A stretch of 64,000 nt of DNA from Iris pallida (taxonomy: Eukaryota > Streptophyta > Magnoliopsida > Asparagales > Iridaceae): assembly GCA_029216955.1 (NCBI GenBank), contig JANAVB010029819.1, forward strand, positions 39,775,049-39,839,048, read 5' to 3'. The first letter of the stretch is position 1, and every line of letters starts with the position of its first letter. The notes beneath the pieces were generated by a model. That model was given only the letters and a program-made list of their open reading frames with translations. It was not told where the DNA came from and did not search any database. Position numbers and translations under genes: made by a program. This document shows positions 11,501 through 25,000 of this stretch, in pieces.

Positions 11501-14500
11501 ATCCAAGGCTACCATTCTTCCCTACAAAACAAGGATTAACATTCATAATATATAATGTGGCATAAGTGTGTCTTGCAACAATTGTTACCATTAATAAAAA
11601 TATATATATGTCGTGAGTTCATCCTTGCAAAAATCTTATTAGGCTTGCAACCAGATAGTCATTAGCATGCAGTCTAACTATATAACGATCATTAGTAACA
11701 CACCATTATGGACTATTTATGGTAAGACAGTGATCCTTTAAGCGTATGTAGCGAGCCCAACTGAAAGTCCCGAATTACATATGATTGTACGTCAGCACCA
11801 GCTATCAATGTTCCTCCTAGGCCGAATCGGTTCCGTGACAGCGGATACCATCGAAAAAATAAAACCTTGTGCACAAGTTGTCCATGACCATGCATACATA
11901 TGTAACTTAACTATTAAAACATAACATGCATGATAACAGAAACTTGAAATAACTATACAACACATTCTCTTATATTTTCACATTCCTCGGGCCATCACAT
12001 GTAATTCCCTTCCTTCCCAATCCAGGAATTATTATACTTATCTACTTCCAAATCCAAGAATTTTTACCTTGGGGACTCAACGATCCCAAACCTTTTCCAC
12101 ACTTTCATCTCTTTGTAACAACAGTACAATATTCCACATTCCAATATAACAAGTTAACAACAATAACATTACTCTCTTTTATCTTGGTCCGTTTACCTAG
12201 TATAAATAAACTTATGGAATATAAGAATAAAGACTAATAAGAGTTTTTTTATTAAGTATGAAGGTAAAGGAGAGAAGAATCAAAACCACTCACCGTTTGA
12301 CGAAATGTCTTTCGTCCCGATCATAAAAATTTCTGAATAATTTTTCTACATGAATCCAAGTCCAAGTGTCCAACTAGGCCCTTCGAGCCAACAAATCAGC
12401 ATAATTCATCGAGTGCGGAGAGATGCATTACATAATACACCAATCAAAAAACGTTTCGTCCTCAAAACTTAAAATAACAAACTCCTCCCTCAACATCAAT
12501 TGACCAATGAAGAAAACTCCTTAATCATATTTGATTCAAACTTCCATGTCAATATCACGACTAAATGACCGCCAAAGCAAGCAGATCGAGACCCAAAATA
12601 ATTACGAAATACCTTCTATTTTGACCAATACTTAAACAAGTCCTTCAACACACCACAAAGACACATGTAGCCACTCTCTCCTCTTATAGCTATGCCTACT
12701 CTTTGAATCCATAGTTGTACCAAAATACTCGAACAAATAAACTCAATGAACTCCACAAAGCATCTTCCTTCTCGTCCAACTTTGAATACGTCTTAACTTA
12801 AAGGTGACTCTAGTACAACTTTCCATCTTTTCTCAATAATTACGACCTCACTCACGTCTTAGCCAAATCCATCGAATAGCTTACAGCAACAAATTCGATC
12901 CAACTATTTCTAAAGGTTCACCAACATTCTTCGCATCCATAAATAGCATACCTCGCACAGAACCATATTTCCTAAACTCACTAGACAAGCTATTAATATC
13001 AAACCTAAGTTGCAGACACAAGCACCGGAGAATCAAATCCAAACTAAGGTAAACCTACCAAAGCACTATACTATATTCTGTTAGTCAAACGAACATAGCC
13101 AAAACCAACTGGATCCAATTTCCATGTGGTCATCCATATTGCAATTATACATCAATATCAATCCATCTCATTTTCTTATAAGTACTTTAAAAAACTTATC
13201 AGATTGTCTAAACTTTTCCAACTAAATATCAATACACTAAGGGTAAATCCAACTGATATCTCTATTCAAATTCCAAGTGTTGCACCCTAAATGAGCCAAA
13301 CCGTCCTTAAGGATTTAAATTTAATTATCAACCAAATTGCCAAACCTAACTGCATCAAAGTCACAATCTCAATTATAATTCAATTCTCAGTTGTAGAAGA
13401 ATCTCACTATCTCGAAAATTAGTTATTGAATCAATCCTCGCTCCATCTCTCAAGAATTTTTTAATCCAAGAAAACTAACCAAATCCTATACATCCATCAT
13501 GTAGGACCGTTGCGCACCTCTAGAGGGAGGGTGAATAGAGTACGTGTGTGTGCAGCGGAATGATAATTACCTCTAAATTATTTTAAGGCAGTAATCAAAA
13601 TAATATGAAGCAGGCAATATATAAGTAAATGCGTAAAGTAAATAAGTTCAGAAAAGTAAACGCAAACGCAAAGACTGAGATTTATACTAGTTTTTCTCTG
13701 AGAGGACTAGTCCAATCTCGAGTACTCTAGCTCGATGTTTAATCCACTATTTAAAATAACAGTTACACTATGTGCTTTAATCCGAAGGGCACGCCGACTT
13801 CTTACAACCTCGTCTTTTATACGAAGGGCACAACGACTTCAACTACAAGCTTTAATACGAAGGAATTGCGACTTCACAATAACAAGTGTAGAGACAACAC
13901 TTTGAAATCCAAGCTTTACAACTCGATCAGACTTCTAAAATTGGAACTGCATTGGAACTAGAAGGTTGCGAGTTGATATTGGGAATGGAGAAGATTTATA
14001 GCTCATATGGTAGAGGATATGAAAGTGAATCAGTGAGTTAAAATGGTGAAAATCCATAGCTATTTATAAGTTTATTAGGGACCAAACTCGAGCAGACTTC
14101 GGTACCCTAACGTTCATAAATTCGAACGTTACAATCTGGTCTCCAGGAGAAAAAACAGCAAACTGGGTCAGGGGGACCGAGTTCGGTCCGAGTTCGGACA
14201 GAACTCGGTCCGAGTTCGGTTACCTTATTTCCACAATATTTCTGGTTTGGGTTCAGGCTGATTCGAGTGGACTGGTTTATAGATTGGATTAGGGTTTAAG
14301 CTTCCTAGTGCCAACACGACCCAATGCACATTGTCCTATAAAAGAGATAAAATACAGAACAAAATATAAAAACCAAGAGCATTTGATGACGCCTTTTTCT
14401 TTGACGACAGTTGTCCAAAGATAAACAGATCTAAAAATTTGAATACCTTTTGTAGGCTTCGGCCCCGAGCCCCCACGAGGGGCACTGTCCCCTCGACCCC

Positions 14501-17500
14501 TGTCCGCTGACCAGGTAACGGAACCCCCAAGTGCGAGGCTCCGGATAGGTCGTTAGGCGGTTCAGAAAAATCTTCTTGTATAACACCGTCTTTGGCCCAT
14601 CATTAATTCTTCATTGCATATGTCCTAGTTTGATAATGCTTACTGCTTGTCTGCAAGTACATGTTAGCCGAACAAAGCAGTATAACAGTATGATAAGTTT
14701 AATAAACAGTAGGACAATACAAAGTTTAAGCAACAACATGATAGTGATTACATGAATATTAGTGACATAATTATGTTAAACTTAATTGATTAGCCATATT
14801 CAAAAATATGATACAACAATTGGGCTAACACATCAATCATACTCTTTCAATATAATCACAATTTCGCTCAAACATCATTCAATCCTAGTTTCGCTTTAAA
14901 TTCTAGAGAATTCATCCGCAACTAAAGTTAATTCCAACCATATCATGATCCATCCAACGAATGTCAATAATCTTTCACCGATAGAAGTTCCACCAACACC
15001 CAAAAGATTTACTATTCGGCCAAGACTGATATACTTAAAATACTTGCACCAAATATCTCCAATTTTTCAGCCAAATATAGTCATCATCAATTCATTCTCA
15101 AAGTCGATATCAATTCATAGCCGGCTTGCAAACAAATTAGAAACATATATTCATCCTAATCATTAACTTTCCTATAATAATAGGATATCTTGAATCATAA
15201 AACTCAATCTTTTCAACCAATTCCTTACAACAATATAATCAAAGCAAAAGTTTTATTGCTAACCTAAGTATTCCAGCCTATGCACAAAACATTGTTATCT
15301 CACGAAAGATCAATCCAAAACTAAGTTAAATTAATCCAAGGATCACACTATTATCAATCAAATTTCCAAGCGTACGATTTTGAATCACAATAAAATTTCA
15401 TCCATCATCTCATCGTGAGTATAATCAACTAAGACGGTCCAATAATAAGTAATATATACACTAAATCCAAATACAATTTTGTTATTCCAACCGCAAGCAA
15501 TCAATCACAATTTCCAAGAACCAAATCACTTCCTAGGCTTATATTCCAATAATCGCTATGCATCTCTATTCTTACCGCAATCTACCTAGACAAACTCTTC
15601 TTAAGGTCAATTCTATCGATTCTTAACGCTCAATATTAGAACATCCGGCAAACCACTAAGGCTTGTTAACTCATACATTTCGCACTTAAACATCTGGATA
15701 ACTTATCTCCCATGGACAACTAAAAATCACTACACCCTGTCCATGTCCCAGACCTTACCCAATAATACAAGGAATCCTATCATAAACTTGGAAAACGCTT
15801 CCAACTCAAAACAAGTAATGAACCAACTCAGAAGAGTCCGCTAACAAAAGTCTCAAGATCTAAGGTCAAAGTCTATCTAGCAAAATCATTTTCTATGGCA
15901 ACTACACCCAACAATTATTATCAACTACATCATAATCGAAAAAATCAATCCAAGAAACATTTATAGTCCAAATCCTAAACATGTATGATAATTGATAAAT
16001 TTCACCAATCACAAGTCGTACAACAATCAACAATCCGAAGTCGCAAATTTCAATTTGCCTTTCTCAATAATTCATCAATCATAACTTACTCCCAATTTCA
16101 ATCTAACTCGTACGCAATTCCTATGCATTAATTTACTAGTATAGTCAAGATCAACTTAAAATCAATCAACATGTCAAGGTATTCTTGCAACTACTAATTG
16201 TTTCAATCTTACAAATCTATTCCAGCCAAAATATATGTCGACTACAAAACTCTCATAATTTATCAATTTTGCCACTCAAAATCTATTAAATCAATCACAC
16301 GAAATACCAACATTCGCTAAGCCAAGTTTAACTAATATCCATTCATGTTATGCTCGGAATTACCTAACCAAGTTACAGAAAACTCTGATATTACCATTCA
16401 ATCCAAACTATAGTACATATAGCTAGAATCCAGTAGGACGATATAATTCAATATCACACAATAATCGTTCTTTCGGCCATAATATCCACAAGTCAACGGT
16501 TGTCGATTCTTCAATATACCTTTGTCCTATCAAATATATGCATAACTAGAAAAGCATACATTTGCTGAACTCAAATTTGTTTCAGTCAATATTATCTACC
16601 AACTAGACATAAGAGCAATTATTCCACACCCAAGGTCAAATCAGCTTTAAACTATCTTATGTTGAAGAGCAATAAAATTCCTAAATCCTTATGATCATTC
16701 TCATATGCTTCAAACAAACTTCCAGTCGCACCACCAAGTATTTGCATTCAAGACTCATGGTTTAAAGTATCGGCCGATACCGATCCGATACGGCCGATAC
16801 TGATACGGTTTCGCATGTCCCGATCCGATACCGACCGATACCCGATACTGACCGATACCGACATTGGGGATCTCTTTTTCGGTCAATTCGACAAAGAAAA
16901 TTAAACGAAAAATACAAATCAGCAAGGGTTTAAAACATAATAAGGTTGTTAAAGCATGTAAAAGAAAAAAAATCAATCTATTGTATGTAAACCAACCGGT
17001 AAGGGTGACTACTATTTCATTTAGTTTCAAAACTACTGAAAAATAACACTAAAAATACTTAAAATTATGCCTAAATGTATAAAATATATGTTTTTAAATG
17101 TAAATAAATTATTAATAATTATTTGTTCTCCGATACCAAAAAATCCGATACTCCGATCCGAAACCGCCGATACTACCGATATCGCCGATACCAATACTCA
17201 TAGGGATAGTCCGATACCGATTCCGATACTGTGAACCTTGCATTCAACTTAAAATTCAATCCAATCAATTCAAGTCACAATTTAATACACATTTCACATT
17301 GATTTCCTAACCAAGTCATCAATTTCATAAATCCAAATTCTTATCCAATGTTATTTTAATTTGGCAAAAATTGTCCATGATCATTCTAACTAATTCAACA
17401 ATGGACATTCAAAATCGATCTAACCAATGTATAACTCCCAACTAAGACCTCGAACTACCCCGTCTATTACTAATAGGCTTATCAATATAAATATCACAAC

Positions 17501-20500
17501 TCAAACATACATCACTAGGGATAAATAATACTCCACTCGAAGGACTAAGCCACTTAGCACACAAACATTCATTCTCCACATAGCACACAAACATTCATTC
17601 TACATATACTAAGTCATCATCTTATACCAGACAATTCTTTAACACGATAGCTCCAACGATCACAAATATAACATCCACTTCCCTGCCACTTGGCAATCAC
17701 TTGAAACTAAAATGTAACCATTCCACTTGAATAACTTAACTCGTTTCCATTCGTTAAAATTTTGGCACACATTCTTTGTCATACAATAACAAAACTCACA
17801 ATTTATTGCAGTACCTATACTGATTCCCATGTTGATCATCCAATGTCTAAATTATCCATTTTCCAAACATCATGTCTTACGGTCGTCTCAAATCATTTGT
17901 TGCTCTTCGAATCCACCATTAATCAACAAAATACTCATGTTAGAATCATAACATATCTAGACTAATTATATGGAACATTCAGCAGAACATCGAAGTCAAT
18001 CAAGACTCTAGATCACGGAAGCAATTTAGAGTTGAAGAAAATCAATTGAAGGTCCAAAAAAGTTAACAGCACTCTTATACCATTATGTCGTGCCCCGGTT
18101 ACGCACAACCAAAAGCCAGTACTAGATGTGATGTTGTACAAGCCTAAATTTTACTTGATAAAGGCAAGAACAAACAAGGTCGATAAAATATTTCACAAAC
18201 AAAGTTATTGCAGCAAAAAATAACAGAAAAGTTGATAGACATAATATATGAAAAACAATTTTCTTTATTGATAATTTGCATCGAAATTACAACAGATCTT
18301 AGGCTAAAAGAACAACTCGACTAAACACAAGATCTTATTACAATAAACGATGCCACAAAACTTATAATAGGTGAAACTAACATAATTAACAATGTTCCAT
18401 AAATTAGGTCCTTTATAAACAAAAGCTAACTTCGAGTCGAACAACTTCAAGTTGGTAAACGAGCTCCAATGCCTCAGAACATCCCACACCTGTGGAGAAG
18501 GGGATCAATACATTAGAGAATGCACTAGTGAGCGGTCTTAATCTGACTCATCTAAACCAATACAATAATCATGTGAGGACAGATAAAGTTATTATATGGT
18601 CTTTCCACTTCCTCTAGGATCAGTTCACAATTCATAAACATGTATATCTAAACCATGGTTGTAAAAGGCGTTAGGTACTAGTCGGACGAATACGGGGTGC
18701 CTAGCACCTAGCCCGCCTAGGCGGCTACGATTCAAAAAAATTAAAAAGCACAAATTACTAAAATTTGCCAAAAAAAAAGTTCATAAGACCCAAAAACACA
18801 CAGTCGAGAATCGGGAAGCCTAGGTAGGCACCTAGGTAGGCGTCGGACGGGCACTAGGCACCTAGCGCCTAGGTGACCGCCTAGGTTGACTTTTAGAATA
18901 CTAATCTAAACGTAGTGTATCATTTGACACGATGAATCTTACCCAAGGCTATCAACCTTGCCTGCAAGACGAGTTAATTCATAATATATAATGTATCATA
19001 ATATATAATGTATCGTAAATGTGTTCATGCATCAATTGTTACCGTTCATAAAATATATGTCGTTACTTCATCCCTGCAAACAACTTGTTAGGCCTGCTAA
19101 CAGATGGTCATTAGCATGCAGCATAATTATATAATGGTCACTGGTTACACACCATTTTGGATTATTATTAGTAAGACAGTGATCCTTTTAATACAGATAG
19201 CAAGTCCCACTGAAAGTCCCGAATTATCTATGCTTGTATGTCAGCACCAGTTATCCATATTCCTCCTAGGTCGAATTAGTTTCGTGGTTGCGGATATTGT
19301 TCGAGTAACTAAAACCTTGTACACAAATTGTCCATGACCATGCATGCGTATACATCTTAACTATTAAAATATAGCATGCAAGATAACAGAAACATGAAAT
19401 AACTATACAACACATTCTCTTGTGTTTCAACATTCCTCGAGCCATCGCTCCTAATTGCATTCTTTCCCAGGCCGGAGATTACTACACTTGTCTACTTCTC
19501 AATCTAGAAATTTCTACCTTGACAACTCAACATTCTGAAACCTTTTCCATACTTCCATCTCTTTGTAACAACAATACAATATTCTACATTTCTATATAAC
19601 AAGTTAACAACAATAACATTACTCTCTTTTATCTTGGTTCATTTACTTAGCATAAACAAACTTATAGAATATGGAAACAAAGACTAATAAGAGTTCTTTT
19701 TATTAAGTATGAAGTAAAGGAAAGAATAATCAAAACCGTCCACCATTTGGTGAATTGTCTTTCGTTCCGATCATAAAAATTTCTGAATAATTCCTCTACA
19801 TGAATCCAAGTCCAACTAGACTCTTCAAGCCAATAAGCCAAGCATAATGCATCACGTGGAGTGGAGCATTACACTACAAAGAAAGAAAGAAAAATATTCT
19901 TCCCCCAACTCAAGGCTTATACTTGTATTAAAACTCCTATGACGAAGATAACGATAATTATGGATCATATTTTTCAATTTTAGAGCAATGCAAAGAATAC
20001 AAAAAAACTTTAAGACTATCTTCTTTAGCACGTGATCTTCTAATGACCCCAATGTTTACAGTAGCATCGTAATCTTGTGTTAGTGTAGGTTCACAAATGC
20101 TAAACAAGAATAAAACAAGATGATATAAGATATTTTGAAAGTCTGTGTTTGCTTTCAAGATAGTTCGTACGAAAAAAAAAGGACTCAACACTTAAGATAT
20201 GAAAGTCTTAACGTTAATGAACTGGACTTTCAATCTTTTATTCTAGAGGACACTATATGAGCTGAAGAATGAAGCAGCAAAATATTGCATAGTTTGATTC
20301 ACTTCTTTGAAAATCGAAGATTTGAAGATATTGAAGGGTCGGTTCAGGCTGAGTTCAAAGCTTAAACCCCAAACCCAGCCTGACCTAGAACACGGTCTGA
20401 GCCGAGGCTAGAGCGGGCTAGGTTCGCTTCGAGTATAGGGTTTGGTCTATTTTGATTTTTTAAATAAAAAATTACTTGGTTGGGCTTTAGGCTTTGACTA

Positions 20501-21985
20501 TATAAAAAAGATTGTAGAAAAAGAAAAAAAATTAATTTAAATAAAGAAACTTTATTGATTTTATTTGTTTGAGAAAAATAATGACATTTTTATTTATTTT
20601 TAGAAAAGCTGAAAAAGTGAAAGTACAAATTTCATCTTTAATTTGTTCTTAATCTTCGATCTTCATGTCCAGCTTTTTTGAATTTGTTCTTAATCTTCGA
20701 TCTTCATGTCCAGCTTCTAATTTGTTCTTAATCTTCGATCTTCATGTCCAGCTCTTTAATTTGTTCTTAATCTTCGATCTTCATGTCCAGACTTGGTTGG
20801 GCTTTAGGCTTTGACTATATAAAAAAGATTGTAGAAAAAGAAAAAAATAATAATGAAAATAAAGAAACTTTATTGATTTTATTTGTTTGAGAAAAATAAT
20901 GACATTTTTATTTAATTTTAGAAAAGCTAAAAAAGTGAAAGTACAAATTTCATCTTTAATTTGTTCTTAATCTTCGATCTTCATGTCCAGCTTTTTTGAA
21001 TTTGTTCTTAATCTTCGATCTTCATGTCCAGCTTTTAATTTGTTCTTAATCTTCTATCTTCATGTCCAGCTCTTTAATTTGTTCTTAATCTTCTATCTTC
21101 ATGTCCAGACTTGGTTGGGCTTTAGGCTTTGACTATATAAAAAAGATTGTAGAAAAAGAAAAAAAATTAATGAAAATAAAGAAACTTTATTGATTTTATT
21201 TGTTTGAAAAAAATAATGACATTTTTATTTATTTTTAGAAAAGCTGAAAAAGTGAAAGTACAAATTTCATCTTTAATTTGCTCTTAATCTTCGATCTTCA
21301 TGTCCAACTTTTTTGAATCTTTGTTGGCAAAATCGGACTGGACCGTCCCTGCTCAGACCCGATCAATTTTGGGCTTGGGTCGTCCCGGTCCGGCACATAT
21401 CACACCCTAAATGATCGGGTTAAAAAGACTATAGCGTAGACTATCGGTGGAGATACCACACTATTCACCATCATTGTTGGCTTACATCAAGGATCCAGAT
21501 AAAGTCCTTACATGTCCATACTAGTTATGAATGAAATTATTAGTCATTCAAGATGAAGTTCCATGATGTATGATGTTTGTTAACGATATTGTATTAATAC
21601 ATGAGACTACAGAAGGGTAGACTCTAAAATAGAATTATAGAGAGGAACTTCGGAATATAAGGTTTTTAAAAATAATGGGACAAAAACCGAATGTATGAAT
21701 TGTAACTCTAAGAAAAGGCTAAAAAGAAATGAGAGATTACACATTGATGATGAACAAAAGATACCTAGGAGCTATACTTTTTAGTACTTAGGATCAATTA
21801 GGAGTGAGCATTATTCGGTTTTGGACCGAAAACCGAACCAAACCAAACCGAATAAGGAATTCGGTTCGGTTTTGAAAAAATTCGGTTCGGTTTCGGTTTT
21901 GAAAATACTAAATTTTATAATTCGGTTTTGGTTTCGGTTTTGGGAATCGGTTTCGGTCCAAAACAGAAAACCGAATAAGAAAATT

Positions 21986-22039
<54 letters not shown>

Positions 22040-25000
22040 GTGTGTGTGTGTTAATTATAGGTATATACTAAATATATCTAGGTATATTTAGTTATTATAT
22101 ATATTAACAACAACAAAAAATCCAAAACCGAATAAACCGAAAACCGAACCGATTTAATTCGGTTCGGTTCGGTTCGGTTATTGACCAATTCGGTTCGGTT
22201 TCGGTTTTGCTTATTCGGTTTCGGTCCAATTCGGTTTTTGCTTATTCGGTTCGATTGGAACCGAATAAACCGAATGCTCACCCCTAGGATCAATCGCTTA
22301 TTGTGATAGGGAAACTAACAAAGATTTTGTTCATAGGACCAAAACATTGTTGAAACCGAAGAGTTCTTTGAGAGTTCCCTGTAACCACAAGTGTGATCAC
22401 AAGGTACTATTGGAAGTTGAAGGAAAATTCTACAAGACAACTACGGGACCAACCATGTTTTATGCATCAGAATGTTGGGCAATTAAACAACATATTCAGA
22501 AATTAAGCATTAGCTGAAATAGGAATGCTAAGATGCATGAGTCACAATACCTTGAATAAGGTGCATTCATGTAAAGTTGCTGGTAACGCCAATTAAAGAT
22601 GAGAGAAAATTGTCTCAGGCTGATTGAGCAAGTGCAGCGGAGATCAAGAGATGCACCAGTTAAGAGCAGTGATAAGAAAATAGCAAAGGAGCTGCTTGGA
22701 CTGGAGTTAGGCCTAAACGAACATGGGTCGAGGTTGTAACAAAGGACATGGTTTCGTTAATATTACAGAGTACATTGGCCCTTACAGAGCTGAATGGAAG
22801 AACATGATTAGAAGTGCAAATTTGGGGATTAAGGCTGTGTTATTGTTGTATATACTTAGATTTTGCTTCTTCAGATTTAAAGTTATATTTTCTGTAAATT
22901 AAGTTCTTAACCTACAGAAGTTTTTCATTCATAGCTTTCTTTCAAAAGAATCAGAGTACTAGCTACCGAGGTTATATTTTGCAGGTATTATAGATGGTAT
23001 CAGTGCAAGCACCCGAACAGTCAACTTGGTGCTACAATAGATGATATTATAAGAGTATAGTTACTGTGATCTGCAGAATCTTCCTTAATCCTTATACAGG
23101 CACTTTGATAATTTTAATGAGCGTCTTCCATCGACTTTTATCCAATAACTAGACTCATACAGAAGATATACAGAATAAAAGGAATAGTTCATATCATAAG
23201 CTGATCAGTCAGAAAAGCCAATGGTGGGTTTGGATAATCATGTTCTTATGAATTTGTCCAAGCATCTTATAAGTCACAGGAAGATTTGAAATAAGCAGCA
23301 TTTCTTATGACAATAAGATCATACACAACTAAACATCTCAAAGTAAAAAAAATGGAAATTGACAATACCTGAAAGCAGAGAATAAGATCTCCAGGGAGTA
23401 CAGCAACACATTCTGCGTTTTCACATGGAAGGGACCGCTGTCTGACAAACTTACGCACATTAACCCACTCATCTTCTTCTACACCAAAGCCAGAGAATCG
23501 AACCCGAACTTCCTGAAACGTATAATGACATGTAACAACTCAAATGTGTTTTATCATTTACCAGGGTTTTCTTCAAGGAATATTCACAGTCCTTCCTATC
23601 CATTTGTAAAACTTCGACAAAATCAATTTCACTCTATCCTGTCTCACAAGGTAACATCTTGCAGGCTGATTTACGTACTTTAGAAATCTGTAGAGATTAT
23701 CCTCGAAGAAATGATTAAGAGATTACTTCAAAGGGATGTTTGGTTGCATGTAAGTAAAGATGCATTGTAGCTTTACTTACTGGAAAATGGAATGTTAAAT
23801 GTTTGGATGGTTGTAGTTGCAGCATGAATTCTGCAGCTTTACTCGCGCCTTTTGCAACATATCTGCAAGTAAAGTTGCGGCTAAATTGGTTGCAAGTTTA
23901 CTTGCACCCTGCGTGGCACGCTTAAAGCGCTTAATGTCATTTAAGATCTACCCATCAAGCAATAGAAACTTAAAACATCAACATAAAGGTCAAGCCCTCA
24001 TAACTGTGCATGGGTAGCTTTCCGCAGTTACAACTAAAATGAAGCCAAAAATGTATTGCAGCACCACTTACTACCGCAAGCAGTGCTGCATTGCAATTGT
24101 ATTTACACTTAATACTACATGCATGCAACCAAACATCCCCTAATTGGCACTGGAGATGCATAATGTATCTGAGAATATCGTGCACTTGAACGATGGTGAC
24201 ATTAGATACCATTTGAAAAACTTGATGTATGCAACAGAGAGCTTGAGATTATTACCGGATCATCTGTATCAAACATTCTATGTGATAGAAAGACTGCAAC
24301 ATCGTACCTGCAGTCAGAGCATAATTATCTCACATAAGGACAAGCACAACATATTTACTGATGGCTTACAAGGAAAGCAGCAGAAGATGTTATATTTTAT
24401 CAGGTTTGTCCATGATAGAGTCTCTGCTAAAAGATGAATCACAAGTGCAGAAAGACTAGGTAATGAAAAAAGTTGAAGTTAGCTGTTTCATGCTAACTTC
24501 ACAGGGAAATAGGTCATCATTATGACTAATTTCAATTGTAACAAATAAATGGTCCTCTAACATCTACAAGTCTAAATATCTTTAGACCATCATTACAGAT
24601 ATATTATTGAATGCATTAACACTCAGGCATCAATGAAACAAAGTTCAAGACTGCCAAAAGAAACTCTCTAGACAAAAAACAAAATGATGTCACACAAAAA
24701 ACTCTCTCTAGACAAAAAAACAAAATCATGTCGCACAAAAATGTATAAGCAGACCTATTATACCTAGTCTTCACCAATGACAAAGCTGGTTACTATAGGA
24801 TGCAAATTTCAGTTGAAAACCTTGCCAAAAAGAAAAAACTACCGGCAACAGATTAATGAAGGACAAAGGATCATGCATCAGATGCAGATAAAGCATTTGC
24901 CACATAACACTTCACATATTAACATAAACAACATGCAGAAGTCTACTTTCTGATGAAAAGAATATTTTATATAACCCCGAGGTACATAGTATAACATGAT

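Larger units (their letters stand above)
10969..19873 (-). mobile_element. Old LTR retrotransposon (Ty3/gypsy-like, decayed) inside the hAT relic
   Basis: Two diverged direct repeats, 10969-12432 and 18086-19873, bound a 5.65-kb internal region with no open frame. On the minus strand the LTR starts TGTAATG and ends ATGACA or ACGACA. A primer-binding site related to initiator tRNA-Met lies inside the right LTR, and GAGGACGAAAC, typical of the end of Ty3/gypsy pol, lies near the left LTR. So the 5' end is on the right. The flanking pentamers TTGCA and CTACA do not match, so the duplication has decayed. The internal region is further invaded by a solo LTR and a MITE. Confidence 0.85.
5925..23368 (-). 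other. SHH intron 6, 17.4 kb, filled with mobile and organelle DNA
   Basis: Bounded by the donor after CFQ (exon 6) and the acceptor before EGKEQ (exon 7). Holds the plastid insert, a LINE relic, the split hAT relic with its nested LTR element, a tandem-repeat block and an RTE-type LINE with an inserted MITE. The first stretch from the exon 7 side (5925-6480) has no feature I recognise. Confidence 0.9.

Noticed and set aside
14585..14602. Right end of the intron 6 solo LTR at about 14585
   Set aside because: No matching duplication there; the end at 14830 gives CA followed by a perfect CATCA duplication.
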